64,000 nt of DNA from Aureimonas endophytica (lineage in GTDB: Bacteria > Pseudomonadota > Alphaproteobacteria > Rhizobiales > Rhizobiaceae), in the NCBI RefSeq assembly GCF_014642635.1, contig NZ_BMIQ01000003.1, forward strand, positions 249,255 to 313,254. Reading direction: 5' to 3'. Positions within the stretch are counted from its first letter, which is position 1. The number at the start of each line of letters is the position of its first letter. Position numbers and translations under genes: made by a program. Of this stretch, positions 1-8,463 are shown piece by piece. Below the pieces are notes generated by a model that saw only the letters and a list, made by a program, of their open reading frames with translations, was not told where the DNA came from and ran no database searches.

Positions 1-495
1 GGCCCGTGCCTGGCGCGCATAGGCCGGCCATAAGGTCAGCGCCAGAGCAAGCGCGCCGTTGACGAGACCGGCTCCCAGAAGGCTGACGAAGGCGAAGGCG
101 AGGAGGATGCGCGGAAAGGACATGACGATGTCGGTGATCCGCATCAGGACACGCTCGACGAGGCCGCCACGGAAGCCTGCGATCGTGCCGATGGTGACGC
201 CGAGCGGCGCCATCAGAAGGATGACGATCGCGACCAGAACCAGGCTCGACCGCGCCCCGTAGAGGATACGCGACAGGAGATCGCGGCCGAAGGCGTCGGT
301 GCCAAGCCAGTGCATGCCATCCGGCGCGGCGAGCCGGTTCGTCGTATCCTGAACATAGGGGTCGAAGGGCGCGACGATCGGCGCGGCGATCGCGACGAGA
401 AGCACGAAGAGGATGATCAGTCCGCCGATGACCGCCGAGGGCGAGCGCAGCAGCTTGCGACGCGCGCCGCCCCGGGAAGTCGGATGCGCGCTCAT
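1..495 (-). CDS. Dipeptide/oligopeptide-type ABC transporter permease, DppC family (partial)
   Basis: Inner-membrane permease subunit of a peptide-type ABC importer; it pairs with the DppB-like permease encoded just upstream. Only the first 165 codons lie in the window; the gene runs off the left edge. Seen: a basic N-terminus, a first membrane helix at about residues 20-42, the DppC-type block HWLGTDAFGRDLLSR at about 65-80 typical of the periplasmic loop before the transport domain, and further hydrophobic helices from about residue 90. Start chosen at ATG 495, which overlaps the dppB stop (ATGA), showing translational coupling. Substrate cannot be told from the permease. Family call is secure; specificity is not. 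Confidence 0.9.
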   Translation of the reverse strand, partial: MSAHPTSRGGARRKLLRSPSAVIGGLIILFVLLVAIAAPIVAPFDPYVQDTTNRLAAPDGMHWLGTDAFGRDLLSRILYGARSSLVLVAIVILLMAPLGVTIGTIAGFRGGLVERVLMRITDIVMSFPRILLAFAFVSLLGAGLVNGALALALTLWPAYARQARA

Positions 496-1586
496 CGTCG
501 GCGATCCCGCTCGATACGGCCGACCGCCAGATCTGTTGCCGAGTTCAGGAGGACGATGGCGGCGCCGACGATGAGCGTCGCGCCCAGAATGGCCGGCATG
601 TCACCGGAGAACATCGCCGTCGTCAGATAGCGGCCGATCCCGGGCCAGGCGAAGACGGTCTCGGTGAAGATGGCGCCCTCCAGGAGGCTGGCATAGGCGA
701 GCGCGAGGATGGTCAGCAGCGTTCCGGCGATGTTCGGCAGGATATGGACGAAGACCACCCGGACGCGGCTGGCGCCCTTGGCGCGGGCCGTCATGGTATA
801 GTCCTGGCCAAGTTCCACGAGTATGGCGGCGCGCGTCAGCCGGGCGATGCCAGCCATGCCGTAGAAGGCCAGCACCAGGGCCGGAAGGACCAGATGCCCG
901 GCCGCATTCGCGAAGGCCGCCCTGTCGCCGGAAAGCCAGGCGTCGACCAGGCCGAAGCCGGTCACTTGATCGACCGTATAGGCATAGGCGACATCCAGCC
1001 GCCCCGGTCCCGGCGCCCATTGCAGCGTCGCGTAGAACAAGAGCAGCATCAGAAGGCCGAGCCAGAAGATCGGCGTCGAATATCCGATGAGCGATACGAG
1101 CCGCGCCAGCACGTCCAATGCGCTGCCGGGCTTCAGAGCGGCGAGAATGCCGAGCGCGAGGCCGAGCCCCGCCGCCAGCATGATCGCGGCCGTCGCGAGT
1201 TCCAGCGTCGCCGGGAAAGTGCGGAGGATGTCGCGGATGACGGGCTGGCCCGTGCTGATCGCAGTGCCGAAATCGCCGGAGACGGCGTTGCGGAGGTAGA
1301 TCAGGAACTGAACCGGGAGCGGTCGGTCGAGGCCGAGTTCCAGCCGGGCGGCGGCATAGGTGGAGGCGCTGGCGTGATCGCCGACCATTTGAAGAGCAGG
1401 ATCGACCGGCGACAGCCGCGTCATCGCGAAGGTGGCGAGGACGAGGCCGAAGAGCGTCAGCCCGCAGGACAGGACCCAGCCAAGGCCGCGCCGCGCGCGC
1501 CCAGGCTGCCGCCGGCCTCCCGGCCAGCGGGATCTCATCCCATCGCTCTCGACGCTTCCAGCCGCGTCTCCCTCGGCAATCGTCAC
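492..1586 (-). CDS. Dipeptide/oligopeptide-type ABC transporter permease, DppB family
   Basis: Inner-membrane permease, 364 residues, with about six predicted helices. The family transport-domain (EAA-like) loop is visible near residues 255-275 as ARAKGASRVRVVFVHILPN. The start is GTG at 1586, immediately after the TAA of the upstream binding-protein gene (TAAGTG), so the genes are read as one operon. The N-terminus has about 30 extra polar/basic residues compared with usual DppB proteins (about 310-340 aa); ATG at residue 17 is an alternative start. Together with the DppC-like permease and the family-5 binding protein it forms an importer; ATPase genes are not in view and probably lie to the left of the window. 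Confidence 0.93.
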   Translation of the reverse strand: MTIAEGDAAGSVESDGMRSRWPGGRRQPGRARRGLGWVLSCGLTLFGLVLATFAMTRLSPVDPALQMVGDHASASTYAAARLELGLDRPLPVQFLIYLRNAVSGDFGTAISTGQPVIRDILRTFPATLELATAAIMLAAGLGLALGILAALKPGSALDVLARLVSLIGYSTPIFWLGLLMLLLFYATLQWAPGPGRLDVAYAYTVDQVTGFGLVDAWLSGDRAAFANAAGHLVLPALVLAFYGMAGIARLTRAAILVELGQDYTMTARAKGASRVRVVFVHILPNIAGTLLTILALAYASLLEGAIFTETVFAWPGIGRYLTTAMFSGDMPAILGATLIVGAAIVLLNSATDLAVGRIERDRRR

Positions 1587-3176
1587 TTATTTCGAGACTT
1601 GGTCGTAGTAGACCTGATCGGCATTGAGTCCCTGCGCATAATCCTTCACGTTCGTCCCGAGAACCACTTGATCGGCGCCCTGATACAGGAAGACGAAGGG
1701 GGATTCGTCCTGAATCTGCTTCTGGATCGTCGCATAAAGCGCGGCTCGCTTGGCGGGATCCTGCTCCTTGACGGCCGCGAGCGTCTCGTCCGTGATCTTC
1801 GGGATCACCCAACCTGCCTGCTTGGCGACGGTGTTGGACGAGTTGTCCCGGTTGATCGCGAAGGCTGAAGCGTTGGAATGCGAGTCGAAATAGTCCGGAA
1901 TCCAGTAACGCAGCGTGATCTGGAACTTGCCGGCACGAGCCCGGGCATAGACGTCGCTGGCGACGCCCGGCTGGATGTCGAGCTCGATGCCGGCCTTGGC
2001 GAAACTCGCCTGCAGCGACTGGGCGACCGATAGGAAGGGCTGCTCGTTGAAGACCGGGAACTCGACCTTTACCGGCGTCTGAATGCCGCCCTCGGCAAGG
2101 ATCTGCTTGGCCTTCTCCACGTCGAGCTTGTAGGGATTGTCGGTCAGGGCCCCGGGCAAGCCGACCGGCAGGAAGGCCTGATGGACCTGGCTTTGCCCGC
2201 GCAGGAGGTCACGCGTGATGCCATCGTAATCGACGAGGTAGCGCGCGGCCTTCCAGAAGGCGGGCTTGCCGAGCGTCTCGTTCGCCTTGGAATTGATCAG
2301 CAGATAGTCGGATCGAGCGGAGGGAACGGCATCGACCACAAGCTTGCCCTCCGTCTTGATCGCATCCACCTGATCGGCCCCGAGACCGCGAGCGATATCG
2401 GCATCACCCTGCTGGATCTGGAGGCGGCGCGCACCGGCATCGGGCACGTTCTGCAGGATCACTGTCGAAAGCTTCGGCGGGACCGCTGCCTTCGGATTGG
2501 CCTTCAGCACCAACGCTTCGTGCGGCTGATACTTGGCGATGACGAAGGCGCCGGAACCGGCCGAATTGGCCTTCAGCCAGCTATTGCCGAAATCGCCATC
2601 GGCGACATGCTCGGCCACTACCTTCTCGTCGACGATCGAGGCGATGGGCGCCGTCAGAAGCGCGAGGGCGAAGGCGGGCCCCACATCCGCGGTCCATGTC
2701 AGCCGGACATGGCCGTCGTCGACCTTCACCAGCCCGGCATCGACGGTCTCGGCCGTCCAGCCGAGCTCGTTCAGGATGAAGGCCGGCGACTTGTTGAGCT
2801 TCACGGCTCGCGACAGCGAGAAGATCACGTCTTCCGGCCGGACGGGATTGCCGGATGCGAAGCTCGCGCCGGGTTTGATCGCGAAGGTCAGGCTCTTGCC
2901 GTCCTCGCCCGGGGTCCAGGATGCCGCGATCGCCGGACCGATACGGGTGCCGTCCTTCCGATCGGATTCGACGAGACGCTGATAGACATTGTTGAAGGTT
3001 TGGACAGTGGTGAGCTCGAAACCCTCGGCGGGGTCGAAGCTGACTGCGTCGTCGATGGATTGCGCCACGACCAGGGCGTTGGCGGGCGTCGCGGCCTGCG
3101 CCGCCTCACCGGAACCGAGGCTTGCGGTCGTGAGGAGCACGGCGAGAAGCGCAGCTTTGCGCCGGGGGAACGTCAT
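1587..3176 (-). CDS. ABC transporter substrate-binding protein, solute-binding family 5
   Basis: Periplasmic binding protein of 529 residues, first gene of the dpp-like operon. It begins with a Sec signal peptide (RRK, then a hydrophobic core, likely cleavage after AQA at residue 28), followed by a SBP_bac_5-type body: SFDPAEG near the N-terminus, an RIGPAIAASW block and the C-terminal YQGADQVVLG segment. ATG 3176 is chosen over an earlier in-frame ATG because it has GGAG about 8 bases upstream and opens the signal peptide. Proteins of this kind are often found beside CMD-domain and luciferase-like proteins in presumed organosulfur/peptide uptake loci; a CMD protein does sit immediately upstream here. 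The ligand is unknown. Confidence 0.92.
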   Translation of the reverse strand: MTFPRRKAALLAVLLTTASLGSGEAAQAATPANALVVAQSIDDAVSFDPAEGFELTTVQTFNNVYQRLVESDRKDGTRIGPAIAASWTPGEDGKSLTFAIKPGASFASGNPVRPEDVIFSLSRAVKLNKSPAFILNELGWTAETVDAGLVKVDDGHVRLTWTADVGPAFALALLTAPIASIVDEKVVAEHVADGDFGNSWLKANSAGSGAFVIAKYQPHEALVLKANPKAAVPPKLSTVILQNVPDAGARRLQIQQGDADIARGLGADQVDAIKTEGKLVVDAVPSARSDYLLINSKANETLGKPAFWKAARYLVDYDGITRDLLRGQSQVHQAFLPVGLPGALTDNPYKLDVEKAKQILAEGGIQTPVKVEFPVFNEQPFLSVAQSLQASFAKAGIELDIQPGVASDVYARARAGKFQITLRYWIPDYFDSHSNASAFAINRDNSSNTVAKQAGWVIPKITDETLAAVKEQDPAKRAALYATIQKQIQDESPFVFLYQGADQVVLGTNVKDYAQGLNADQVYYDQVSK

Positions 3177-3222
3177 GGGAATTCTCCAGGGTCGGAAATA
3201 AGGGGAGCGTCGGCGACGCGGG

Positions 3223-3765
3223 TCAGGAGGTGGGTTCGAGAAAGGCGACGAGATCGTCGTCCGGTTCGGCCCGCACGACATTGGCGAAGAGGGTGGTGGC
3301 GACCATCAGTCCGGCGAAAGCAGTGAGGTCGACCAGGACCGTCTGGTCGAAACGCCCGGCCAGTTTCTCCCAGAGCGCGTCGGAAAGGGCATGGGCGTCC
3401 TGGCCGAGAACGGTGCCGAATTCTTCGAGCAACCTTTCCTCGTCCGAAAGCTCGAGATTGTCGGCATCAAGGCCGAGATGGTCGAGCGCGCGGCGGAAGA
3501 AGCCGACCGGTATGGGCGAGCGCTGGGCCTTCGAGATCGCGAGCGAGAATATGAAGATCGCGCGATCGGAAAGCCGCGCGCTAAGCGCCTCCTTCAACGC
3601 GAACCATTCGCCGTAAACCCGGAGGACAACAGGCGAGCGGGCTTGAATGAGCTTCAACCTGGTCAGCCGGCCCCGGCGTCGCAATTCTTCGTCGAGCCCC
3701 TCTTTCGCGGGTCCGGACGCGGTATCGTAGGAGATGGGAGAAAGGCGTGTCATGTCGGCCTGCAT
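3223..3765 (-). CDS. Carboxymuconolactone decarboxylase (CMD)/AhpD-like domain protein
   Basis: About 180-residue helical protein of the CMD/AhpD superfamily, resembling CMD-domain proteins that partner peptide-type ABC importers. Seen: the helix pair LTRLKLIQARSPVVLRVYG and a core segment AIFIFSLAISKAQRSPIPVGFF. The usual redox CxxC of AhpD is absent (the place reads SKAQRSPIP), so peroxidase activity by the AhpD mechanism is unlikely. It lies 46 bp upstream of the binding protein in the same direction and may share its promoter. The start is uncertain: ATG 3765 is preferred; 3789 and 3753 are also possible. Role inferred only from context: oxidation or handling of the imported compound. Confidence 0.75.
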   Translation of the reverse strand: MQADMTRLSPISYDTASGPAKEGLDEELRRRGRLTRLKLIQARSPVVLRVYGEWFALKEALSARLSDRAIFIFSLAISKAQRSPIPVGFFRRALDHLGLDADNLELSDEERLLEEFGTVLGQDAHALSDALWEKLAGRFDQTVLVDLTAFAGLMVATTLFANVVRAEPDDDLVAFLEPTS

Positions 3766-3822
3766 CGATCGCTCGCGAGTGTAGCCCATCGGCAGGCGGG
3801 ACAGGCAGGCGCGTTCAATCCA

Positions 3823-3839
3823 CTAGAATGGTGGAATAT
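3823..3839. promoter_or_regulatory. Candidate regulatory site upstream of the CMD/dpp operon
   Basis: TAGAATGGTGGAATAT in this stretch matches 12 of 16 bases with the TAGAATGAATGGATAT found before the second Ssu-type operon (13119-13136). It lies about 60 bp upstream of the CMD gene start. Regarded only as a possible shared operator; the match was found by eye. Confidence 0.25.
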
Positions 3840-4026
3840 GAACGATTTTTGCGCGGTCTCGCGAAACGAGACGCTTTCGATTTCTCTCGGCAGCCTATCG
3901 CTGGCGAAACACCATAATGACGCTGCATCACCGCGGTCTACGATCCTGAGTGGTACTGCGCCAGGAAACTGGTCTGGACGAAGTGAAGACTTCGGGGCAC
4001 GATTGCTCCCTGAAGGGGGAGAGACC

Positions 4027-4620
4027 ATGCCCAAGAAACAGTTCATGAACGAACAGGTTGCCTGTGCCCTACGGCAGACGGAGAGCGGCACGTTGATGAC
4101 GGAGATCTGCCGTAAGATGGGGGTCGCTTAGGCAACGTTCGATCGATGGAAGTAGTCCACGCCGGAATGAGCATGTCTTCGATCCGGAGCTTGAATCAAC
4201 TCAAGGAGGGGAATGCCGAGTTGAGGCGGCTGGTCGTGGATTTCCAGCCCGGATAAGACGATGCTGCGGGATCCCTTGCAAAAAAAGGGGGAAGCCTGTC
4301 AGGCGCCGCGAGGCGAGTCCGACACTTCCAGGCGACGTTCGCCGTGTCGGAGTTCCGGGCCTGCCAAGCCAGCCCGTACAAGTCCTGCCGCCATCCGCCT
4401 CTGCTTATGTGGTTGATGCGTCTTGTCGCGAGGCGGGTTTGCTGCGGGTAGGGCCGCCTGCATATGCTTCTTCCGCGAAAAGGCCGGGTCGTGAACCGCC
4501 AGCGCGTGTGCCTGTTCGGCGCGCTGCGGCACACGAGTGTCGCTTTGAGTTTGGAGGGGTACTCCCTCGTGGGAATCGACGGATCCCGAAATGCAGCCGC
4601 CGCCAGGGCGGGTCGTTAGT
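4027..4620 (+). pseudogene. Decayed IS3-family (IS407-like) transposase OrfA/OrfB remnant
   Basis: A relic transposase readable only across several frames. It starts with MPKKQFMNEQVACALRQTES and CRKMGVA then a stop, matching the IS3 OrfA start (…EQIAFALRQAESGT…CRKMGISEATFYRWK); ATFDRWK follows after that stop. After further shifts come RRLVVDF and KTMLRDPLQKK, the OrfA/OrfB junction motif (KQMLQDVLRKK). From about 4290 the OrfB start is seen as KPVRRREA, HFQATFAVSEFRACQ, and near 4450-4520 GRLHMLLPRKGRVVNRQRV, like the GYRRLH..L.REG..VN.KRV block. At least five frameshifts or stops are needed and the catalytic DDE core is missing, so it is an old dead copy. Confidence 0.75.
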
Positions 4621-4715
4621 ACTGCTCGAAGCAGGTCGGTTCTGCAAATTTGCGCGGCATCGGGACCAGTCCGTTCCATCTGAATTCGGTGCGCGAAATT
4701 CCTTGGCATTTGGGA

Positions 4716-4955
4716 CTATGCGCCGCTGGTCAGCAGCCGCGCTGGAATTCCGAAAGCCGCCGCCAGCGCCTTGACCTCGTCTTGGCGCGGTATCGCGCCG
4801 CCCTCCAACGAATGCAGCCGGCTACTGACGATGCCAGTGCGCTCCGAAAGACCGGTGATGCTCTGCTGGCTATGCCGGCGGAAGGCACGGATCGCCGCGA
4901 CGCCGTTTGTCATCTGTTCGACAATAGCATTCGGCAGTTCATAGGTTTCGATCAT
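4716..4955 (-). CDS. Small XRE-type helix-turn-helix protein
   Basis: 79-residue protein with a Cro/C1-like helix-turn-helix over about residues 20-75: GVAAIRAFRRHSQQSITGLSERTGI followed by SSRLHSLEGG and DEVKALAAAFGI. Start ATG 4955 has GAGGA about 8 bases upstream. Proteins of this size are usually autoregulators or antitoxin-like. No toxin-like partner is evident: the next small gene to the right on the same strand (5000-5239) has no known toxin motif. Target unknown. It sits in the relic zone between a dead IS and an ABC fragment but its reading frame and RBS look intact. Confidence 0.7.
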   Translation of the reverse strand: MIETYELPNAIVEQMTNGVAAIRAFRRHSQQSITGLSERTGIVSSRLHSLEGGAIPRQDEVKALAAAFGIPARLLTSGA

Positions 4956-4999
4956 GCATCGTCCTCGAAGTGAAAACGGGTTCGTGCGGGCTCAAGGCT

Positions 5000-5239
5000 T
5001 CATATGCCGTCACGCGCAGCGGTCTGGCGTAGGGCCAGATCGATATCTGAGACCCGACAGCCGAGTTCGCGCTGGATGAGATCGTAGCTCCAACCTTCGT
5101 CGATCATCGCGACGATCAGACGCCGGTCGGGCGGGGTGGGCCGTCGCTCGCGCCACAAGCCAAAGCGGCGAGTGGCCCAACCCAGGAATTTTCTTCGCAC
5201 AATGACCGCTCCTGTCTGCGCCTGCGTTTCGGAGGTCAT
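5000..5239 (-). CDS. Small hypothetical protein with possible HTH
   Basis: I do not recognise a family. 79 residues from ATG 5239; a longer form from 5329 is possible but adds hydrophobic sequence with no RBS. The C-terminal half, RRLIVAMIDEGWSYDLIQRELGC followed by SDIDLALRQ, looks like a helix-turn-helix of the kind used to scan sequence (sigma-70 region 4 or transposase-like), preceded by a basic stretch RRKFLGWATRRFGLWRERR. No clear Shine-Dalgarno is seen. It lies 44 bp to the right of, and so upstream of, the XRE-type gene on the same strand, so the pair may be co-transcribed. Confidence 0.45.
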   Translation of the reverse strand: MTSETQAQTGAVIVRRKFLGWATRRFGLWRERRPTPPDRRLIVAMIDEGWSYDLIQRELGCRVSDIDLALRQTAARDGI

Positions 5240-5413
5240 GCTAACGGGCGCCCGAGGAGAGTAGAAAGAACAGACTACTAAAAAGATAGATTTATTGGGA
5301 AAAACGCTGCACCCAGATGGCTTCGGCACTTGCGGGACGTCCTACTCAGATCTCCGCAACGCAGCTTGGAACACTGGGATTCACAAGCTCGCTCGACGCG
5401 ATGTCGGCAATCG

Positions 5414-5530
5414 GCGCTTCAGCTTGGTCGGCAACCAGCAAAAGGTGATCCTCGCGCGCTGGATCGCGCTGAAGCCGACACTGCTCAACGTCGAAGAGCC
5501 GACGCGCTGGGTGCCGGCATGCGGACACAC
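5414..5530 (+). pseudogene. Fragment of a sugar ABC transporter ATPase (RbsA-like)
   Basis: A short stretch reads SLVGNQQKVILARWIALKP then TLLNVEEPTR, clearly the ABC signature and Walker B region of RbsA/MglA-type sugar ATPases (LSGGNQQKVVLARWLA…LILDEPTRG). Everything before and after is missing or shifted, and the Walker B DEPT is degraded to EEPT. It is a gene fragment about 40 codons long, left by deletion in the same relic zone as the dead IS3 element. Confidence 0.65.
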
Positions 5531-5804
5531 AGGCCGCCGAGTTCCTGAAACGCACGCCGACCGCCTTTGCGCAAGGAAGACGCTACAGCATACGAAGGGC
5601 CGGCTTTACGATGACGCGGTGGCCGACTTTGTCTCCAAGGCCCCCTTGTTTGATTGGGCCAACCGTCCGAAGACTCTCACTCGGTAAGCCCGAAGGGTAG
5701 CGACCGGGCAAGCCGCCCGTCACGGCCCGCTTATGCCGAAACGTGAACGTCTCCAGCCGGCAAAGCACTGGGAACAAACAATCTCTCGACGCTCGCGGCA
5801 ACGA

Positions 5805-5845
5805 AAATTTTTGTCTACAAAATAAGTGTATTTAGTGTTCCCCTG
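5805..5845 (+). promoter_or_regulatory. AT-rich promoter region of the redoxin/flavoprotein/ABC operon
   Basis: An AT-rich block stands out from the GC-rich background: AAAATTTTTGTCTACAAAAT then AAGTGTATTTAGTG. The core TGTCTACAAAATAA (5812-5825) resembles TGTCTATAGAATGA at 13114-13127 before the second Ssu-type operon (11 of 14 identical). Likely contains promoter and operator; the regulator is not known. Confidence 0.45.
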
Positions 5846-5871
5846 CGCATTCCGGATGCGTGGAGGCCAGC

Positions 5872-6459
5872 ATGCCTAAGACCGAATCGAACGCCGTAGC
5901 CCTCGGCATCAAGGCGCCTCATTTCTCGCTTCCCGCACCGGGCGGGCACGAGGTCGCCCTGTCCGACTTCGCCGATCGCCCGGCTCTTCTGGTCGCCTTC
6001 ATCTCCAACCGCTGTCCCTTCGTGGTGCTCCTGCGCGAGGAACTCGCCGCCTTCGCGCGCGACTATACCGCCAAGGGCCTCGCCGTGATCGCCATCAATT
6101 CGAACGACGCCGAGGCTCATCCGGAGGAGACGCTGGAGAGGATCGAGGCGGAGGTGCGCGAGCAGGGCTATACTTTCCCTTATCTCAAGGACGCCTCGCA
6201 GGAGGTTGCCAAGGCCTATGACGCGGCCTGCACGCCCGACTTCTTCCTCTTCGATGCCGACCGGCGGCTGGCCTACCATGGCCAATTCGATGACGCGCGG
6301 CCTGGAAACGGCAAGCCGGTCACGGGCGCCGATCTGCGCGCGGCGGTAGACGCCATCCTCGCCGGTCGGGCGCCCGCCGCGCGGCAGACACCCTCGATCG
6401 GCTGCAACATCAAATGGGCCGAAGGCAATGGTCCGGGCGTCGTACCGGCTGCGGCCTGA
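5872..6459 (+). CDS. Redoxin-domain (AhpC/TSA-thioredoxin-like) protein
   Basis: 195-residue cytoplasmic redoxin with no signal peptide. The thioredoxin-fold landmarks are present: APHFSLPAPGG, the N-terminal active site as SNRCPFVV (one Cys, not CxxC), the ACTPDFFLFD segment carrying a second Cys before the cis-Pro, and a C-terminal GCNIKW. This three-Cys pattern (NxCP…CTPD…GCxIKW) is usual for this redoxin subfamily. Start ATG 5872 has GGAGG six bases upstream; the in-frame GTG at 5860 is rejected. It opens an operon with an AprA-like flavoprotein, a ferredoxin and an Ssu/NitT ABC importer, which suggests a thiol-redox or peroxide-protection role during metabolism of the imported compound. 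Confidence 0.85.
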   Translation: MPKTESNAVALGIKAPHFSLPAPGGHEVALSDFADRPALLVAFISNRCPFVVLLREELAAFARDYTAKGLAVIAINSNDAEAHPEETLERIEAEVREQGYTFPYLKDASQEVAKAYDAACTPDFFLFDADRRLAYHGQFDDARPGNGKPVTGADLRAAVDAILAGRAPAARQTPSIGCNIKWAEGNGPGVVPAAA

Positions 6460-6483
6460 CGCGGCGGTTTCAGGGAACGTCGC

Positions 6484-8118
6484 ATGGCCTCGACGCCTAA
6501 GAAACGATCCTCCTTCGACGGCGAGCGCCTCGCCTGCGACGTCCTCGTTGTGGGCGGCGGTCCGGCCGCAGCCTGGGCCGCCCTGTCGGCAGCCGAAGCC
6601 GGCGCTGGCGTCATTCTCGCCGACAAGGGCTACTTCGGCACGAGCGGCGCGACGGCGCCTTCCAATACCGGAACATGGTGCGTACCGCCCGGTGACGGAC
6701 GGCAGGCGGCCGTTGAGGCACGGTGGAAGCGCACGGCCGGGCTCGGCGACCGACGCTGGATGCTGCGTTGCGTCGACCAAAGCTACGAGAATCTGACCCG
6801 ACTGGTGGAATGGGGCTATCCGTTCCCGAGCGACGACGGCGGCACCCTCTATGTCGCGAACCTGCGCGGGCCAGACTACATGCGCTTCATTCGGGCCCAG
6901 GTGGCCAAGCGCGGGGTGCGCATTCTCGACCATCACCCGGTCCTCGAGCTTCTTGGCGACGGCCATGCGGTGGCCGGCGCCAACGGCATGTCGCGGCGAA
7001 CGGGCGCAAGCTTCGAGATCCGGGCGGGCGCGGTGGTGCTGGCGAGCGGCGGCTGCGCCTATTTCGAGCGTATCCTCGGCGGCACGGGGCTCACGGGCGA
7101 CGGACACCTCTTCGCCGCGGAAGCGGGCGCCAGCCTGTCGGGCATGGAATTCACCGGCAAGTACACGCTCGCCCCGCGCGGCTCCTCGCTCAACAAGGGC
7201 CTGCCCTTCCGTTGGGCGAGTTTCTACCGGCCCGACGGCACGCCTCTCACCGGGCCGGACGGCGAACCCGTCACCAACGGCATCGGCGCGGCCGAGCGTC
7301 ATATCGCGGAAGCGCTGGCGAGGGGCGAGGTGTTCGCGCGCCTCGACCTCGCCGACGCCTCGATCGAGGACGCGCTTCGGCGCGGCCAGCCGAACTGCTT
7401 CACGCCCTATGACCGCATGGGGATCGATCCCTTCCGCGACCTCTTCCCGGTCGAACTGAAGTTCGAGGGCACGGTGCGCGGCACCGGCGGCATCCGCATC
7501 GTCTCGTCCGACTGCTCGGTCGGCATTCCCGGCCTCTTCGCCGCTGGCGACGCGGCGAGCCGCGAGAATGTGACGGGCGGCGTCTCCGGCGGGGGCGCGG
7601 TCAACGCATCCTGGGCGATGGCGAGCGGTTGGTGGGCCGGGCGCGGCGCGAGCATGGCGGCTCGCCGTCCCGCCGCGCAGTCCGGGCGCAGCCTCCTGCC
7701 GCTCGGCGGTGCCGGGCTTCGGCCGACCGGCGAGGCGCGTCCGCTGGATATCGATCGCGCCGCCGCGCTGGTGCGCGCCGAGATCGCCCCGCTCGGCCGC
7801 AACTACCAGCGCGACGGCGCGACGCTGGCCGTCGGTCGCCGCAATGTCGAGGCTGTCTGGCAGGAGATCACCGCCCATCTCCAGGCTGACGGCGCCGCTC
7901 GTCTCGCGGCCCGGGAGCTCGCGTCCGTCACCGCGGTCACGCGCTGGACGCTGGCGGCGGCGGAGCTCCGCACGGAGAGCCGCGGTGCTCATCGCCGCAG
8001 CGACCATCCCGAAACCGACCCCGCCATGGCGCGGCGCATCCTCGTCGGCGGCCTCGGCGCGGTCCGCGCGGAATGGGATGCCGAGGTGGAAACGCTTCTG
8101 GAAGGAGCCGCATCGTGA
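6484..8118 (+). CDS. FAD-dependent oxidoreductase, fumarate reductase/AprA-like flavoprotein subunit
   Basis: 544-residue flavoprotein of the succinate dehydrogenase/fumarate reductase/APS reductase alpha family. The FAD Rossmann motif DVLVVGGGPAAAWAALSAAEAG lies at about residues 20-40, followed by ADKGYFGTSGATAPS, a second FAD-binding block GAVVLASGG, and GIPGLFAAGDAASRENVTGG near residue 345. It is shorter than classical AprA (over 600 aa). The next gene is a 2[4Fe-4S] ferredoxin overlapping by 4 bp (GTGA), an arrangement like AprA-AprB, and an Ssu/NitT-type importer follows. Inference: an oxidoreductase acting on an imported sulfur or nitrogen compound, with electrons passing through the ferredoxin. 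The substrate cannot be read from the sequence. Confidence 0.82.
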   Translation: MASTPKKRSSFDGERLACDVLVVGGGPAAAWAALSAAEAGAGVILADKGYFGTSGATAPSNTGTWCVPPGDGRQAAVEARWKRTAGLGDRRWMLRCVDQSYENLTRLVEWGYPFPSDDGGTLYVANLRGPDYMRFIRAQVAKRGVRILDHHPVLELLGDGHAVAGANGMSRRTGASFEIRAGAVVLASGGCAYFERILGGTGLTGDGHLFAAEAGASLSGMEFTGKYTLAPRGSSLNKGLPFRWASFYRPDGTPLTGPDGEPVTNGIGAAERHIAEALARGEVFARLDLADASIEDALRRGQPNCFTPYDRMGIDPFRDLFPVELKFEGTVRGTGGIRIVSSDCSVGIPGLFAAGDAASRENVTGGVSGGGAVNASWAMASGWWAGRGASMAARRPAAQSGRSLLPLGGAGLRPTGEARPLDIDRAAALVRAEIAPLGRNYQRDGATLAVGRRNVEAVWQEITAHLQADGAARLAARELASVTAVTRWTLAAAELRTESRGAHRRSDHPETDPAMARRILVGGLGAVRAEWDAEVETLLEGAAS

Positions 8119-8444
8119 TCGAGATCGTGTCCGAGGAGCGCTGCATCCGCTGCGACATCTGCGAGCGCATCTGTCCGGCCCTCGTCTTCGATCGCGACGC
8201 GGCGGGGCTGCCGATCATCGCCCGGCAGGACGACTGCCAGACCTGCTACCTCTGCGAGATCTACTGCCCGACAGACGCCCTTTTCGTCGCGGAGCGCGCC
8301 GACGGGCCGACCGGCGTCACGGCGGCCGAGGTCGAGGAGCGCGGCCTCTTCGGCGTCTATGCCCAGGCGCTCGGCTGGCGACGCGGGCGTGCCGGAGGCG
8401 CCGACCAGGACCCCACCCATCGCCTGCGCGCGGCGCAGAACTGA
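8115..8444 (+). CDS. 2[4Fe-4S] ferredoxin (AprB-like partner)
   Basis: 109-residue iron-sulfur protein with two complete cluster motifs: CIRCDICERICP at about residues 9-20 and CQTCYLCEIYCP at about residues 41-52, each CxxCxxCxxxCP. The tail after residue 75 is acidic then basic. Start is GTG 8115 overlapping the flavoprotein stop, so the two are translationally coupled and probably form a complex. It presumably carries electrons to or from the AprA-like subunit. Confidence 0.9.
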   Translation: MIEIVSEERCIRCDICERICPALVFDRDAAGLPIIARQDDCQTCYLCEIYCPTDALFVAERADGPTGVTAAEVEERGLFGVYAQALGWRRGRAGGADQDPTHRLRAAQN

Positions 8445-8463
8445 TTCCTCGGAGGAGCGCATA

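Noticed and set aside
4716-5239. Toxin-antitoxin module formed by the two small HTH-like genes
   Set aside because: Neither product has toxin motifs and they are not overlapping; not enough support.
5815-8007. Long minus-strand open frame opposite the redoxin and flavoprotein genes
   Set aside because: It has arginine- and glycine-rich low-complexity translation and no family motifs; it is the antisense shadow of GC-rich genes.
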